Assembly: GCA_965370805.1 (NCBI GenBank)
Contig: CBDUVZ010000139.1
Span: forward strand, 1-5,398
Length of the DNA stretch: 5,398 bases
Direction: 5' to 3'
DNA from: CBDUVZ01 sp965370805
Lineage (GTDB): Bacteria; Hydrothermota; Tepidihabitantia; Tepidihabitantales; Tepidihabitantaceae
Position 1 is the stretch's first letter. Each line of letters begins with the position of its first letter. A model generated the notes under the pieces. That model was not told where the DNA came from. It saw only the letters and a program-made list of their open reading frames with translations, and made no database searches. The translations under genes and the position numbers were made by a program. Shown piece after piece: positions 1 through 5,398 of this stretch.

Positions 1-83
1 GAACTTGCGCGAGGCGAGTTACTCAAACTACCCACACGAATCCACGAAGAGCCGAAAAAGGAAGGGGAGTAATCCTCACCGAC
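1..83. other. Non-coding region beyond the terminator
   Basis: No supportable gene lies between the window edge and the terminator hairpin. A frame beginning at position 5 runs into the antisense of gene 2 and has no Shine-Dalgarno site or recognisable product. The degenerate CACGAA repeat is the only structure noted. Confidence 0.5.
35..52. repeat. Degenerate CACGAA repeat in the downstream intergenic region
   Basis: CACGAA occurs at 35-40 and 43-48. The ten bases CACGAAGAGC at 43-52 also occur on the opposite strand within 5342-5351. The same short motif family therefore appears, in inverted orientation, in the non-coding DNA on both sides of the two-gene unit. The match is short. Confidence 0.35.
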
Positions 84-113
84 AACTCGGGCGGCCCGAA
101 GGCCGCCCGAGTT
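84..113 (-). terminator. Hairpin terminator after the transglutaminase-like gene
   Basis: A perfect 13-bp inverted repeat (84-96 and 101-113) encloses a 4-nt loop. In the minus-strand RNA the loop reads UUCG closed by a C-G pair, the known extra-stable tetraloop class. It begins 23 nt after the stop codon of gene 2, the usual place for a terminator. The RNA has only UU at the base of the stem and then GUCGG, so the U-tract is very weak. It may instead be a 3'-end stability hairpin or a terminator needing extra factors. The stem is symmetrical and could also act on plus-strand transcripts. Confidence 0.6.
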
Positions 114-136
114 TCACGTCAAGAACTGTCGCCGGT

Positions 137-2212
137 CTAGTCGGTCAGAATCGCTTTCGCCCGCAGCCTGCCGGTAGCGTGTTCCAGGCAGACAAAGTAG
201 ACGCCCGGGCTCAACCGCTGACCGGCATCATCAGTGCCGTCCCAGCAGCAGGTTCGCAGCCCCACGCCCGAGTCAAGCGGTAGCCGCCGCACCAGCCTGC
301 CCGAAGCGTCCCAGACCTGCACGCCTTTGCGGCAGTCGACCGCGCCGGTCGCATAGACCATCGTTGTCCCGGAGAACGGATTGGGGCTGACCCGGCAACT
401 GGCGGGACCGGCCCGGAAAACAACCCCTTCCGCGATGCCGGTCAGTTGTTGGTACAGCTTCACCTGGATATCCAGCGCTCCCGTGGCAGTGGACGCATCC
501 TCATTGGACAGGACCATGCTCCACCGGTCGTCGGTGGGAAGCACAAACGTGCTCTCCCCCGAGGTTGCGTCTTCCGCAATCCGGAACGCCCGGAAGCTGC
601 CGCCGGAAACGTAGGTTTCGTAGTTCCCGGAATCGCAGATGAAGAAATCCAGGTTCCCGGGCGAGAAGGATTCCGAGAACATGTCGCCGTCGTCCGGGTT
701 CATCGCGTAGTCGAACTCGCCGGGCACGTCGAACCGAAACTCGAACATGAAGTCGTTCCGCGGACTCGTCGGCATCGTGTCCGGCTCGGCCTGCAATTGA
801 GGGATGGAGCCGGTCAGGTCAACGTCCCAGGTGTAGAGCATACCGGGCTGGCTGTTGGTGATGATTGTCGTTGTCGGCTCGCTGCCCACGTCGCTCTCGA
901 TATTGCCCGAGAACCAGCTTATCGAATCCCCGAGCAGGAACCGGCACTGGCCCGAACTGCTGGTCAGTCCGAACGTCGCCCGGGGACCGGGATAACCCGG
1001 CCCGTCGATGATAATCCGGGCACCGTCAACCGGGTTGCCGTTCACGTCATCCACGTCCACCACCAGGGTGCAGACCGTGGTGTACTGCTCGTTCGCGGTC
1101 CAGCAATACCCGTCACCGCGCCAGTTGAACACCGACCGGAGCTGGCCGACCGAACCCATCCGTTCAAGCCGGTACGGTGCATCCATCCAGGTATTGACCG
1201 GCTCCCAGTGGACCCAGCGCCGCTCGTAGAACTCGTTCCACTTGTGGTTGTTGCGATAAGCCACGGTCACGGTTGCCGGTATCAGGCAGGCCCGGGCCAC
1301 CCCGGAAGTAAGGTATGCCCAGACGCTGCACGTTCCCCGGTGCTGGTGGTAGATTCTCACCGGCTGGTCGTGATGGGACGTGGAGATGAACTCCATCACG
1401 TCTTTCATCCACTGGGTAACGACGCCGACTGCACCGTTGTCGATGTTATTCTCCCGACTCTCCCAGAGCGTCTGGCAACCGGCCAGTCGGTCCTTGAGTA
1501 TCGGGTAGCCCGACTCCGCCTCGTTGAACAGCCAGTTCCGCCAGAACTTGCCGGTCGGCGGATCTGCCAGGCCGCCGGTCGCCGGATTGACGTACCCCGG
1601 AAACTCCTTGTGCAGCTTAGGATTGACGATGAACCAGTAGTAGATCTCCCGGGGCAGAACGTAGACTGTGGTATCGTCGCTGCTGCTGTCGCCGACCGCG
1701 TACCACGTGGTCGAGAAGTAGTTCCCGCCTTCGAGCGCATCACCGGAGTCAACGATTGTCACATAGTCCAGGGCTGCGTCGTTCATGTAGACACACTCCG
1801 CGTTCTCCAGCAGCATGTCGATGTTCATCGACGAACTCGTCAGGGTCTGGGGTGCCAGATGCGCTACTGTGAACGCAATCTCGTCAACGCACGGGTCAAC
1901 GGCATCGAGAATCAGGTTCGCGTACAGCATCTGATACGTGCTGCCGATTCGGGCGAAGTTGTCCTCGAGGGCGAACTGCAGCCAGTCCGGGGCTTTCGCC
2001 ACCGCGTCTCTTGCCGGTTGTATCAGTCCGTCGTCCGGGGGAACCGTCCGCAGGGACTCGGCCGACCGGTCAAAGTACACGCAGCACCGCTCCCCGGCCG
2101 GAATCCTTGCCTGGAACGAAACCGAGTCAATCAGAATCCAGGAATCCGGCTCCTGGGCCCGGACCGAAGCCGCAAGCAGCAACGCCAGTATCGGCACTAT
2201 CACTTTCCTCAT
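137..2212 (-). CDS. Secreted transglutaminase-like (Cys-His) protein with T9SS-type C-terminal domain
   Basis: The product is 691 aa from the ATG at 2212. A TTG at 2230 would add six residues but would place the Shine-Dalgarno site inside the gene, so ATG is preferred. Residues 1-19 are a signal peptide (MRK, hydrophobic core, VRA cut site, then Gln20). Residues 25-275 form an N-terminal region with no family I can name, including DPCVDEIAFTVAHLAP. The transglutaminase-like core spans about 279-345: GTCSVWA with nucleophile Cys295, NNHKWNEFY with His323, and RWVHWEP, where Glu337 sits at the usual Asp position. Such folds act as peptidases, amidases or cross-linkers; the activity here is unknown. 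Residues 379-469 resemble a carboxypeptidase-regulatory-like domain (DVNGNPVDGARI). Residues 490-590 are a beta-rich, possibly pre-peptidase-C-like domain. Residues 606-691 are a FlgD-Ig/T9SS type A-like domain (SPNPFSG, WDASGRLV, WDGTDDAG, GVYFVCL) but lack a basic tail. It lies 60 nt after the peptidase gene, probably in the same transcript. Confidence 0.85.
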   Translation of the reverse strand: MRKVIVPILALLLAASVRAQEPDSWILIDSVSFQARIPAGERCCVYFDRSAESLRTVPPDDGLIQPARDAVAKAPDWLQFALEDNFARIGSTYQMLYANLILDAVDPCVDEIAFTVAHLAPQTLTSSSMNIDMLLENAECVYMNDAALDYVTIVDSGDALEGGNYFSTTWYAVGDSSSDDTTVYVLPREIYYWFIVNPKLHKEFPGYVNPATGGLADPPTGKFWRNWLFNEAESGYPILKDRLAGCQTLWESRENNIDNGAVGVVTQWMKDVMEFISTSHHDQPVRIYHQHRGTCSVWAYLTSGVARACLIPATVTVAYRNNHKWNEFYERRWVHWEPVNTWMDAPYRLERMGSVGQLRSVFNWRGDGYCWTANEQYTTVCTLVVDVDDVNGNPVDGARIIIDGPGYPGPRATFGLTSSSGQCRFLLGDSISWFSGNIESDVGSEPTTTIITNSQPGMLYTWDVDLTGSIPQLQAEPDTMPTSPRNDFMFEFRFDVPGEFDYAMNPDDGDMFSESFSPGNLDFFICDSGNYETYVSGGSFRAFRIAEDATSGESTFVLPTDDRWSMVLSNEDASTATGALDIQVKLYQQLTGIAEGVVFRAGPASCRVSPNPFSGTTMVYATGAVDCRKGVQVWDASGRLVRRLPLDSGVGLRTCCWDGTDDAGQRLSPGVYFVCLEHATGRLRAKAILTD

Positions 2213-2217
2213 ATCGT

Positions 2218-2223
2218 CTCCTT
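2218..2223 (-). promoter_or_regulatory. Ribosome binding site that decides the start of the transglutaminase-like gene
   Basis: AAGGAG on the minus strand lies 5 nt before the ATG at 2212. The longer reading from the TTG at 2230 would translate through this site, so the shorter start, which also begins with a classic MRK signal peptide, is preferred. Confidence 0.8.
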
Positions 2224-2231
2224 CGTGCAAG

Positions 2232-2265
2232 CCGGCCGGGAGCGACAGCAGCCGCCCCCGGCCGG
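2232..2265 (-). promoter_or_regulatory. GC-rich intergenic hairpin between the two genes
   Basis: A perfect 9-bp inverted repeat (CCGGCCGGG at 2232-2240, CCCGGCCGG at 2257-2265) encloses a 16-nt loop. It fills most of the 60-nt gap and ends about 8 nt before the Shine-Dalgarno site of gene 2. No U-tract follows in the minus direction, so it is not a standard intrinsic terminator. It could protect an mRNA end or tune the ratio of the two products. In DNA this GC-rich, a chance occurrence cannot be excluded. Confidence 0.45.
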
Positions 2266-2272
2266 TATCTGG

Positions 2273-5104
2273 CTACTTTCTCAACAGCATCAGTTTCCGA
2301 CTGCTCGTCTGCTCGTTCGCCTGGAGCCGGCAGAAATAGACCCCGGCCGCAAGCTCGTGACCGGAGTCATCCCGGCCGTCCCAGACCGCGGTGTGAACTC
2401 CCGGCCGCTGCTGCTCGTTCACCAGGGTCCTTGCCAGCCGACCGGTCCGGTCGAACACCTGCAGGCTGACCCGCGCTTCACTCCCGGCCAGGTTGTACCT
2501 GATTGCGGCCCTGCCCGAAAACGGGTTCGGCGAAGTCGAAACCAGGGTTGCAACCGCGGGCAGAACCGGCAGGGTCCCGGGCTCGGTTATTCCGACGTGG
2601 TGCCGCACTGCGGTGAAGGTGACGTACCGCTCGGTGCCCATGGGCAGATCCGTCTGGCCCTGGTGCCAGATGTACATCAAGACGAAGTTGTCGGCGATGA
2701 CCGCGGTATCCGCGTTGGTGTCGATAATCTCAACGCTGTCAACCCGGAAAGGCAACCGGATAATCGGCGACCGGTAGCCCCACTTGCCGGTATACCCGGG
2801 CCGTCCGTTCTTGTTCATCGTAATCCGGAACGTAATCGTGTCGTGGTCATAGCCCGGGGAGACGACCAACTCCTTGGTGTAGAGCAGGGTGTCGTATGTC
2901 CCGGCGTTCGGAATCCGGGCGTCGATTGCCGGGTCCCCGTACATGCCCGCACCGCTGAAGTCCGGCGGGCTGGTTACGCCCGGCGTGTGGTTATCCAGGT
3001 CGAACCTGAACACGCAGTTGCCGAGGAAGAACGCCTCGGGCCAGGCACAGTGGTCCTGCAGGCAGAAGTACGCCTTAGTCGCCCCGTGCTGGTAGCTCTG
3101 GCTGCCTTCGTTGATTACGTACCCGGTGGCCAGGTAGGCCCCGCCGTTGCGGATCCAGGCCGGCATCATCGACCCGTTCTCCTGAATCTTGCCGACTTTG
3201 CAGTTGCCGAGCGCGAAGTAGATTTTCGGGTGGGACGAGATGATGTCCACGTCCGAGCCCGAATACGGGTCTCCGTAGAGCCGGCCCATGCCGCTGGACC
3301 GGAAATACCCTTCTTCCCCGGACGGATAGTGCATCACCCAGATGTTATGATTGCCGTGGCCGCTGGTGACGAAGATATCGACCGTGTCATCGAAGATCAG
3401 GCTGTCGCCGTTGATCATGTCCACCAGCCAGTTGGTCCGGTCCCGCGGCCCGTCATCGCAGACATAGGACTTGACCGAATCCGGGTGCTTGAGATAGTAG
3501 CGGCCGTAGGTGACTTCGTTGGTGCCGATTCCCTGGGGATAACTGTTGACGTTGCAGGAACTGGTTCCCCCGAGCATGGTCCTGATTGTCATCTGGGTCG
3601 GCCCGGTCACAATCCGCAGCGCGTCCGCGGACTCGCACCCGGTCACGATGCCCCAGATTGCGTCGCAGAACGGGTCCGCATCCAGACCCCGCATGTACGG
3701 CCAGGCGTGGCTCTGGACAAACGTGGCGTTCGCCTCGGGAACCGTGCACACGAACGCAACGTAGTCCGGCTCGTACGTCGCCACCGCGGCCTGGGTTTCC
3801 GAGATGTTGCTCGCATAAGTGAACACCTGGCCGGTATGTCTTGACGCCAGCGCGTCTACCACTTCGGCCCAGCCCGAATCCGCGTGCGTCGCATTGCTGA
3901 CGATGATTGCGTACCGGTACTCCCCCGCCGGCCGGTCGAAGATGGTGAAACAGGAATCGGACTCGTCCACATCGGACAGTCCGCCGCCGTCAAACACCAC
4001 CACTTTCACCAGGCAGGTCGTTGACACGCTGTCCGGCACAACCCACGAGTAGTTCTGCGGGTTCCCGGTCTGGTATGCCTCCGGAATCCAGGTCGCGCCG
4101 TCATCCAGCGAGTAGTAAACGCTGTCCCCGACAACCGCGACGTTATCATCCGCGTCCCACCGGATGGAGTGCATCTCACCCGTGCCCCAGGCTTCGCCGC
4201 CGTTCGGTGCGGTCACGGTCACCGTCGGCGCGACCGTATCCGCGACAATAGCGAAGACCACGTCCGACTCATCTTCGCCCCGGTTGTCCCACCGGTCGTA
4301 CGCGACGACCTTGAGCAGGCACTCGTCCGACAGGGTATTCGGAATCAGCCACTCATAGGACTGCGGATTGCCGGCCTGCTCGGCCAGCGCAATCCAGGAC
4401 CCGCCGTCGTCGGTCGAGTAGTAGACACTGTCACTGACCACGCCCGAGGAATCGAACGCGGTCCAGGTCGTGGTCCAGATCTGACCCACGGTCCAGGTCT
4501 CGCCGCCGTTCGGCAGGGTCACCTCGACTTCGGGGTCCAGGGACTCCGGCTCCGCGCCGGTAATCTCGATGTCGTCGAACCAGATATCGCACTGGTGGTC
4601 GGAGAAACCGTTCCGGTTCATGCCGCCGAACACGATATCGACCGTCTGACCGGCCCAGGGCGAGATGTCTACCTCATACTGCTGCCAGGGATAGGACTGG
4701 CCCGAGCCACCACCGCCGCCGGTCGCAAACAGCCGGATGAAAGTATCCTGCTTCAGGTACACGAAACCGCCGTCGTGCCACGCATGTCCTGTCACTTCCA
4801 TCCAGAACACCAGCGAGTCCGCTGACGACGGAAGCACCACCTCCTGGAACACAAGTTCCCATTCGGCGTTTGGAGGTCCGGACCCGGCCGCGTGGCCGTA
4901 GAGGATATCGATATGCCCGACGTAACTGCTGTGCCTCGTCGTTACGTCGGCGTTGTGCGGCCCGGTATTGGTCCAGCCGGTGAAATCCCCGGTCTCGAAA
5001 TCACCATTCACGATCTGGGCCGAAGCCAGGCCCGGGACTGCGAGCATCACCACGCACACCAGTGCTGCGGCGATTGCCCGCCGGTTCACTACTCTGCTGC
5101 TCAT
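2273..5104 (-). CDS. Secreted clan CD (gingipain/C25-like) cysteine peptidase with T9SS-type C-terminal domain
   Basis: The predicted product is an exported multi-domain cysteine peptidase of 943 aa. Residues 1-29 form a signal peptide (RR near the N-terminus, hydrophobic core, ASA cut site, then Gln30). Residues 31-183 begin NGDFETGDFTGW and look like a carbohydrate-binding or jelly-roll module. Residues 192-289 and 294-389 are two Ig-like repeats starting with PNGGE. From about 396 (YRYAIIVSN) to 730 lies an alpha/beta domain. It has the clan CD signature: a hydrophobic strand ending in SGHG (His583), then a second strand ending in ALGNC (Cys635), with a later YGDP motif (722-725) as in C25 proteins. 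Residues 733-835 are beta-rich and unassigned. Residues 857-943 are a FlgD-Ig-like/T9SS type A domain (SPNPFSG, VFDRTGRL, WDGRDDSG, GVYFCRL) ending in KLMLLRK. The ATG is supported by a Shine-Dalgarno site 5 nt upstream. Substrate is unknown. The clan CD call is fairly secure; the C25 family call is less so. Confidence 0.85.
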   Translation of the reverse strand: MSSRVVNRRAIAAALVCVVMLAVPGLASAQIVNGDFETGDFTGWTNTGPHNADVTTRHSSYVGHIDILYGHAAGSGPPNAEWELVFQEVVLPSSADSLVFWMEVTGHAWHDGGFVYLKQDTFIRLFATGGGGGSGQSYPWQQYEVDISPWAGQTVDIVFGGMNRNGFSDHQCDIWFDDIEITGAEPESLDPEVEVTLPNGGETWTVGQIWTTTWTAFDSSGVVSDSVYYSTDDGGSWIALAEQAGNPQSYEWLIPNTLSDECLLKVVAYDRWDNRGEDESDVVFAIVADTVAPTVTVTAPNGGEAWGTGEMHSIRWDADDNVAVVGDSVYYSLDDGATWIPEAYQTGNPQNYSWVVPDSVSTTCLVKVVVFDGGGLSDVDESDSCFTIFDRPAGEYRYAIIVSNATHADSGWAEVVDALASRHTGQVFTYASNISETQAAVATYEPDYVAFVCTVPEANATFVQSHAWPYMRGLDADPFCDAIWGIVTGCESADALRIVTGPTQMTIRTMLGGTSSCNVNSYPQGIGTNEVTYGRYYLKHPDSVKSYVCDDGPRDRTNWLVDMINGDSLIFDDTVDIFVTSGHGNHNIWVMHYPSGEEGYFRSSGMGRLYGDPYSGSDVDIISSHPKIYFALGNCKVGKIQENGSMMPAWIRNGGAYLATGYVINEGSQSYQHGATKAYFCLQDHCAWPEAFFLGNCVFRFDLDNHTPGVTSPPDFSGAGMYGDPAIDARIPNAGTYDTLLYTKELVVSPGYDHDTITFRITMNKNGRPGYTGKWGYRSPIIRLPFRVDSVEIIDTNADTAVIADNFVLMYIWHQGQTDLPMGTERYVTFTAVRHHVGITEPGTLPVLPAVATLVSTSPNPFSGRAAIRYNLAGSEARVSLQVFDRTGRLARTLVNEQQRPGVHTAVWDGRDDSGHELAAGVYFCRLQANEQTSSRKLMLLRK
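3938..4531 (-). repeat. Two tandem Ig-like repeats inside the peptidase gene (102-residue period)
   Basis: Residues 192-289 and 294-389 of the peptidase are homologous copies in exact register 102 residues (306 bp) apart. Matching landmarks are PNGGE (198-202 and 300-304), DSVYYS.DDG..WI (225-238 and 327-340) and GNPQ.Y.W..P (245-255 and 347-357), plus a Cys at 262 and 364. The DNA keeps a shared TCGCCGCCGTTCGG at about 4501 and 4195. This points to duplication of one module, probably a spacer between the N-terminal module and the catalytic domain. Confidence 0.8.
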
Positions 5105-5109
5105 CTGCG

Positions 5110-5116
5110 CCTCCTC
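5110..5116 (-). promoter_or_regulatory. Ribosome binding site of the peptidase gene
   Basis: GAGGAGG on the minus strand lies 5 nt before the ATG at 5104. It is a near-ideal Shine-Dalgarno sequence and fixes the start directly ahead of the signal peptide. Confidence 0.8.
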
Positions 5117-5147
5117 AGGCTTGCTGCCTTGAAAACGATTATGCTCC

Positions 5148-5166
5148 GGCCGCTCCAGACGCGGCC
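5148..5166 (-). promoter_or_regulatory. Small hairpin at the start of the predicted operon leader
   Basis: GGCCGC (5148-5153) and GCGGCC (5161-5166) form a 6-bp stem with a 7-nt loop, falling almost exactly at the 5' end of the predicted transcript. A 5'-end hairpin may protect mRNA from decay. It is short and GC-rich, so chance is possible. Confidence 0.3.
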
Positions 5167-5171
5167 ATCAG

Positions 5172-5201
5172 AATATATACCATCAAAAAAGCCCCTGTCA
5201 A
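5172..5201 (-). promoter_or_regulatory. Predicted sigma70-type promoter of the peptidase-transglutaminase operon
   Basis: Read on the minus strand, a perfect -35 box TTGACA (5201-5196) is followed after 18 bp by TATATT (5177-5172), a 5/6 match to TATAAT. The AT-rich spacer contains a run of six T and stands out from the GC-rich surroundings. Transcription would start near 5165, giving a leader of about 60 nt before the ATG at 5104. It is the best promoter match in the window and sits directly upstream of gene 1. Whether this organism's housekeeping sigma factor uses the same consensus is assumed. Confidence 0.7.
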
Positions 5202-5277
5202 CAGCCGTCTGCCTTCCGCCTGTGGAGAACGACAGCAGGGCACCCGCACTCCACATCCTGTCACCCTCACCTCAGTT

Positions 5278-5295
5278 CTCTCCCTCAAGGGAGAG
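5278..5295. repeat. Small palindrome resembling a dispersed REP-like element
   Basis: CTCTCCC (5278-5284) and GGGAGAG (5289-5295) are a perfect 7-bp inverted repeat with a TCAA loop. They are preceded by a pyrimidine-rich CACCCTCACCTCAG stretch. From general knowledge, many bacterial genomes carry dispersed intergenic elements of the form CCCTCACC...CTCTCCC-loop-GGGAGAG. Whether this one is multi-copy cannot be seen from a single window. Confidence 0.45.
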
Positions 5296-5306
5296 GAAGT
5301 AACGCG

Positions 5307-5352
5307 TTGGCGGTCTTGGCGGTTATTCTCTCCGGCTTCGTGCTCTTCGTGC
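5307..5352. repeat. Two 9-bp-period tandem duplications in the upstream intergenic region
   Basis: TTGGCGGT occurs at 5307-5314 and 5316-5323, and CTTCGTGC at 5336-5343 and 5345-5352. Each is an 8-mer repeated after exactly one spacer base, and the two pairs are 12 bp apart. Coding constraint cannot explain the 9-bp period because no supportable gene lies here. This looks like a piece of a dispersed non-coding repeat family rather than simple slippage. Confidence 0.55.
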
Positions 5353-5359
5353 CTTATAT

Positions 5360-5365
5360 ATTATA
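5360..5365 (-). promoter_or_regulatory. Isolated perfect -10 box, possible weak second promoter
   Basis: The minus strand reads TATAAT at 5365-5360 inside an AT-rich patch (5354-5367). No convincing -35 box lies 16-18 bp upstream and there is no extended -10 TG. It could be a distal start for the same operon, or a chance match in AT-rich DNA. Confidence 0.2.
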
Positions 5366-5398
5366 CTGGGTTCATGAAGTATGATTGTGGGACGCTGT

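Larger units (their letters stand above)
5202..5398. other. Non-coding upstream region
   Basis: I see no gene here on either strand. Apparent reading frames extending out of gene 1 lack a ribosome binding site and any recognisable product. The stretch holds the palindrome, the 9-bp-period duplications and the AT-rich patch listed separately. Codon-like GC periodicity stops at the start of gene 1. Confidence 0.6.

Noticed and set aside
35..52. Possible CRISPR or terminal inverted repeats of a mobile element formed by the CACGAA motifs at both ends
   Set aside because: The units are only 6-10 bp with no regular spacers, and no transposase or integrase gene lies between them.
5..283. A 92-codon plus-strand frame at the left edge
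   Set aside because: It crosses the terminator hairpin and the antisense of the gene 2 sorting domain. It has no Shine-Dalgarno site and its composition is that of a shadow frame.
2213..2230. TTG start at 2230 adding six residues to the transglutaminase-like protein
   Set aside because: The Shine-Dalgarno site AAGGAG lies inside this extension, and the ATG at 2212 starts a normal signal peptide.
446..3844. An 1132-codon open frame on the plus strand across both genes
   Set aside because: It lies exactly codon-on-codon opposite both genes, where stops arise only from TTA, CTA or TCA codons. The genes avoid these rare codons because of their GC-biased usage. The product is rich in R, P, V and H, has no domain, crosses the intergenic gap, and is an antisense shadow.
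4169..4825. A 218-codon plus-strand frame inside gene 1
   Set aside because: It is antisense to the Ig-like repeats and N-terminal module, with low-complexity Arg/Gly/Asp/Val content and no motifs; a shadow of gene 1.
5117..5129. AGGC/GCCT 4-bp hairpin next to the Shine-Dalgarno site of gene 1
   Set aside because: It is too short to claim a riboswitch or translational control element.
4892..5302. A 136-codon plus-strand frame running from gene 1 into the upstream region
   Set aside because: It runs antisense to the signal peptide and start of gene 1 and through the predicted promoter. There is no ribosome binding site and no recognisable product.

Overview
The window holds two complete genes, both on the minus strand and read from right to left. 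Together they form a likely two-gene transcription unit for exported proteins. The DNA is GC-rich, with strong G/C preference at third codon positions. Three traits suggest a bacterium of the FCB group (Bacteroidetes-related phyla, or uncultured relatives such as WOR-3, Zixibacteria or Eisenbacteria). Both proteins end in a FlgD-Ig-like / type IX secretion (T9SS) type A-like C-terminal domain with an SPNPFSG opening. Both signal peptides are predicted to be cut just before a glutamine. Both have a mosaic multi-domain surface-protein build. The phylum assignment is inference; no marker gene is present.

Layout from right to left (direction of transcription): positions 5398-5202 are non-coding and carry short 9-bp-period duplications and a small palindrome of the kind found in dispersed intergenic repeats. 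A strong sigma70-type promoter lies at 5201-5172 (perfect TTGACA, 18-bp spacer, TATATT), followed by a leader of roughly 60 nt with a good Shine-Dalgarno site. Gene 1 (5104-2273, 943 aa) encodes a secreted clan CD / gingipain-like (C25-type) cysteine peptidase with an N-terminal carbohydrate-binding-like module and two tandem Ig-like repeats. A 60-nt gap with a GC-rich hairpin leads to gene 2 (2212-137, 691 aa), a secreted transglutaminase-like protein with a carboxypeptidase-regulatory-like domain and a further beta-rich domain. A 13-bp stem with a UUCG loop, 23 nt after the stop codon of gene 2, probably ends the transcript. Positions 1-83 hold no supportable gene.

How they may work together: each protein carries a Cys-His catalytic centre, a signal peptide and the same type of C-terminal sorting domain. 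The simplest reading is a co-expressed pair of surface or secreted cysteine enzymes acting on extracellular protein or peptide substrates. The most notable detail is in the transglutaminase-like protein, where the third catalytic residue, normally Asp, appears to be Glu. No mobile element, CRISPR array, tRNA or rRNA was seen.
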